Shown: one piece after another, positions 42,999 to 43,295 of the stretch | Layout of the letters: the number at the start of each line of letters is the position of its first letter | How positions within the stretch are numbered: the stretch's first letter is position 1 | NCBI GenBank assembly: GCA_903836515.1 | Contig: CAILQW010000029.1 | Span: forward strand, 1-43,295 | DNA length: 43,295 bases | DNA from: Candidatus Omnitrophota bacterium | GTDB lineage: Bacteria > Omnitrophota > Gorgyraeia > Zapsychrales > Fredricksoniimonadaceae | Direction of reading: 5' to 3' | Notes under the pieces: model-generated | Database searches by the model: none | What the model was told of the DNA's origin: nothing | Seen by the model: the letters and a program-made list of their open reading frames with translations, nothing else | Position numbers and translations under genes: made by a program

Positions 42999-43050
42999 GA
43001 AAAAGGTCAAGAATTTCTCTCGCAAGAGATCGAGAACAGCCTTGATGGCC
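42999..43050 (-). terminator. Candidate attenuator of operon V
   Basis: Minus strand: TCAAGG (43039-43044) pairs with TCTTGA (43007-43012), enclosing TCTCT..AGAGA, and GACCTTTTTC follows at 42999-43009. It sits where the operon IV attenuator sits and shares its CTTGACCTTTTTC end, but the CCAG hairpin is not recognisable. It is a diverged or degenerate leader. Confidence 0.4.
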
Positions 43051-43082
43051 TACTTCATTGATGTTAGCGCTCTAATTCCCAC

Positions 43083-43131
43083 TAACTCTATCGAGATTAT
43101 GGAAATATACCATGCCGTATGGATTTGTCAA
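43083..43131 (-). promoter_or_regulatory. Operon V promoter with CTC-GATA-GAG operator
   Basis: Minus strand: TTGACA (plus 43126-43131), 16-bp spacer, TATATT (plus 43104-43109), then TAATCTC-GATA-GAGTTA (plus 43083-43099). It is nearly the same as the operon IV promoter and also resembles the sites in the two rrf2 promoters. 42973-43295 otherwise holds no gene. Confidence 0.65.
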
Positions 43132-43159
43132 GGGGCTTTTTGAGAGGGAATTAATGAAC

Positions 43160-43221
43160 ATGTTTAGCGGGTAGTCAAAAAGGGTCTTCTTAATTGATGC
43201 CCGCCCCCTCTGTGGGGCGGG
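43160..43221. repeat. Right copy of the end repeat, with a GC-rich hairpin
   Basis: ATGTTTAGC, GGTAGT, then TTAATTGATGCCCGCCCCCT, in the same order and orientation as 345-402. Its last part is a perfect 8-bp stem CCCGCCCC/GGGGCGGG with a 6-nt loop (43200-43221). The two copies are about 42.8 kb apart and enclose nearly the whole window. Confidence 0.45.
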
Positions 43222-43295
43222 ACGGGGTGGGGGGCTTTAATCCCGTCGACAAGTCTTTACATCCTGTTCAAAGAAAGTTCTAAAGATTGTTGAAA

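Overview
The window looks like a piece of a candidate-phylum bacterium, most likely Omnitrophota (formerly OP3). The main clue is the 1542-residue secreted protein at 15856-20484. Its N-terminal part (signal peptide, a proline-rich start, then a segment ending in a DKGDA-type motif) resembles large proteins I associate with that phylum; this is recalled family knowledge, not a search result. Nearly every gene is on the minus strand. The exceptions are two Rrf2 regulators and one small gene.

Layout. 1-423: an IS21-like element end that cuts off a gene with a double-palindrome promoter. 424-8161: ordinary genes (a broken THUMP rRNA methyltransferase, an unknown protein, an ABC-2 exporter, a CvfB-like protein, a copper P-type ATPase, a PilZ protein, rubrerythrin). 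8304-43131: an unusually large sulfur amino acid island. Operon I (14346 down to 9007) has an APC permease, a class III aminotransferase, an AhpD-like protein, MetY and an HPr-like protein. Operon II (23724 down to 15856) has a second APC permease, a metY remnant, cystathionine beta-synthase and the giant secreted PLP-domain protein. Operon III (27199 down to 23802) has an ABC ATPase, a G3E GTPase, a cysteine desulfurase and an Fe-S protein, next to a cysteine-free Rrf2 regulator. Operon IV (31484 down to 27799) has a DUF2292/YezD-like protein, porin and cysK remnants, MetX, MetW and a cystathionine gamma-lyase/synthase. A metI-metC-like pair lies at 31516-33836. Operon V (43131 down to 34092) has a second DUF2292 protein, MetY, CysK, a PP-loop thiolase-like protein, an Fe-S gene remnant, a BtuFCD-like importer, a ThiF/MoeB-type E1 enzyme and a sulfite reductase fused to a TusA domain.

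How it fits together. The genes cover sulfite to sulfide (Sir-TusA), activation of homoserine (MetX/MetW), sulfhydrylation (two MetY, CysK), trans-sulfuration both ways (CBS, CGL, MetI, MetC) and regulation by up to three Rrf2 proteins. Four operons start with near-identical promoters (TTGACA, 16 bp, TATA-type -10) followed at once by a palindromic operator. The two Rrf2 genes with Fe-S-type cysteines have similar promoters. Three of the four operon transcripts, plus one intra-operon gap, carry a shared leader (CCAG-loop-CTGG hairpin followed by a terminator-like hairpin) that I cannot match to a known riboswitch.

The most interesting possibility: both DUF2292 proteins end in EGGGI and the HPr-like protein after MetY ends in DGGGI. 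With a ThiF-type E1, Sir-TusA and MetY/CysK nearby, this suggests a protein-thiocarboxylate sulfur-carrier route to homocysteine/cysteine, like Wolinella HcyS/HcyF but with a different carrier. A 156-residue protein that is about one third methionine and about a tenth cysteine sits in the middle of the island. Gene remnants (metY, cysK, an Fe-S gene, a porin tail) show that the island was built by repeated duplication and deletion.
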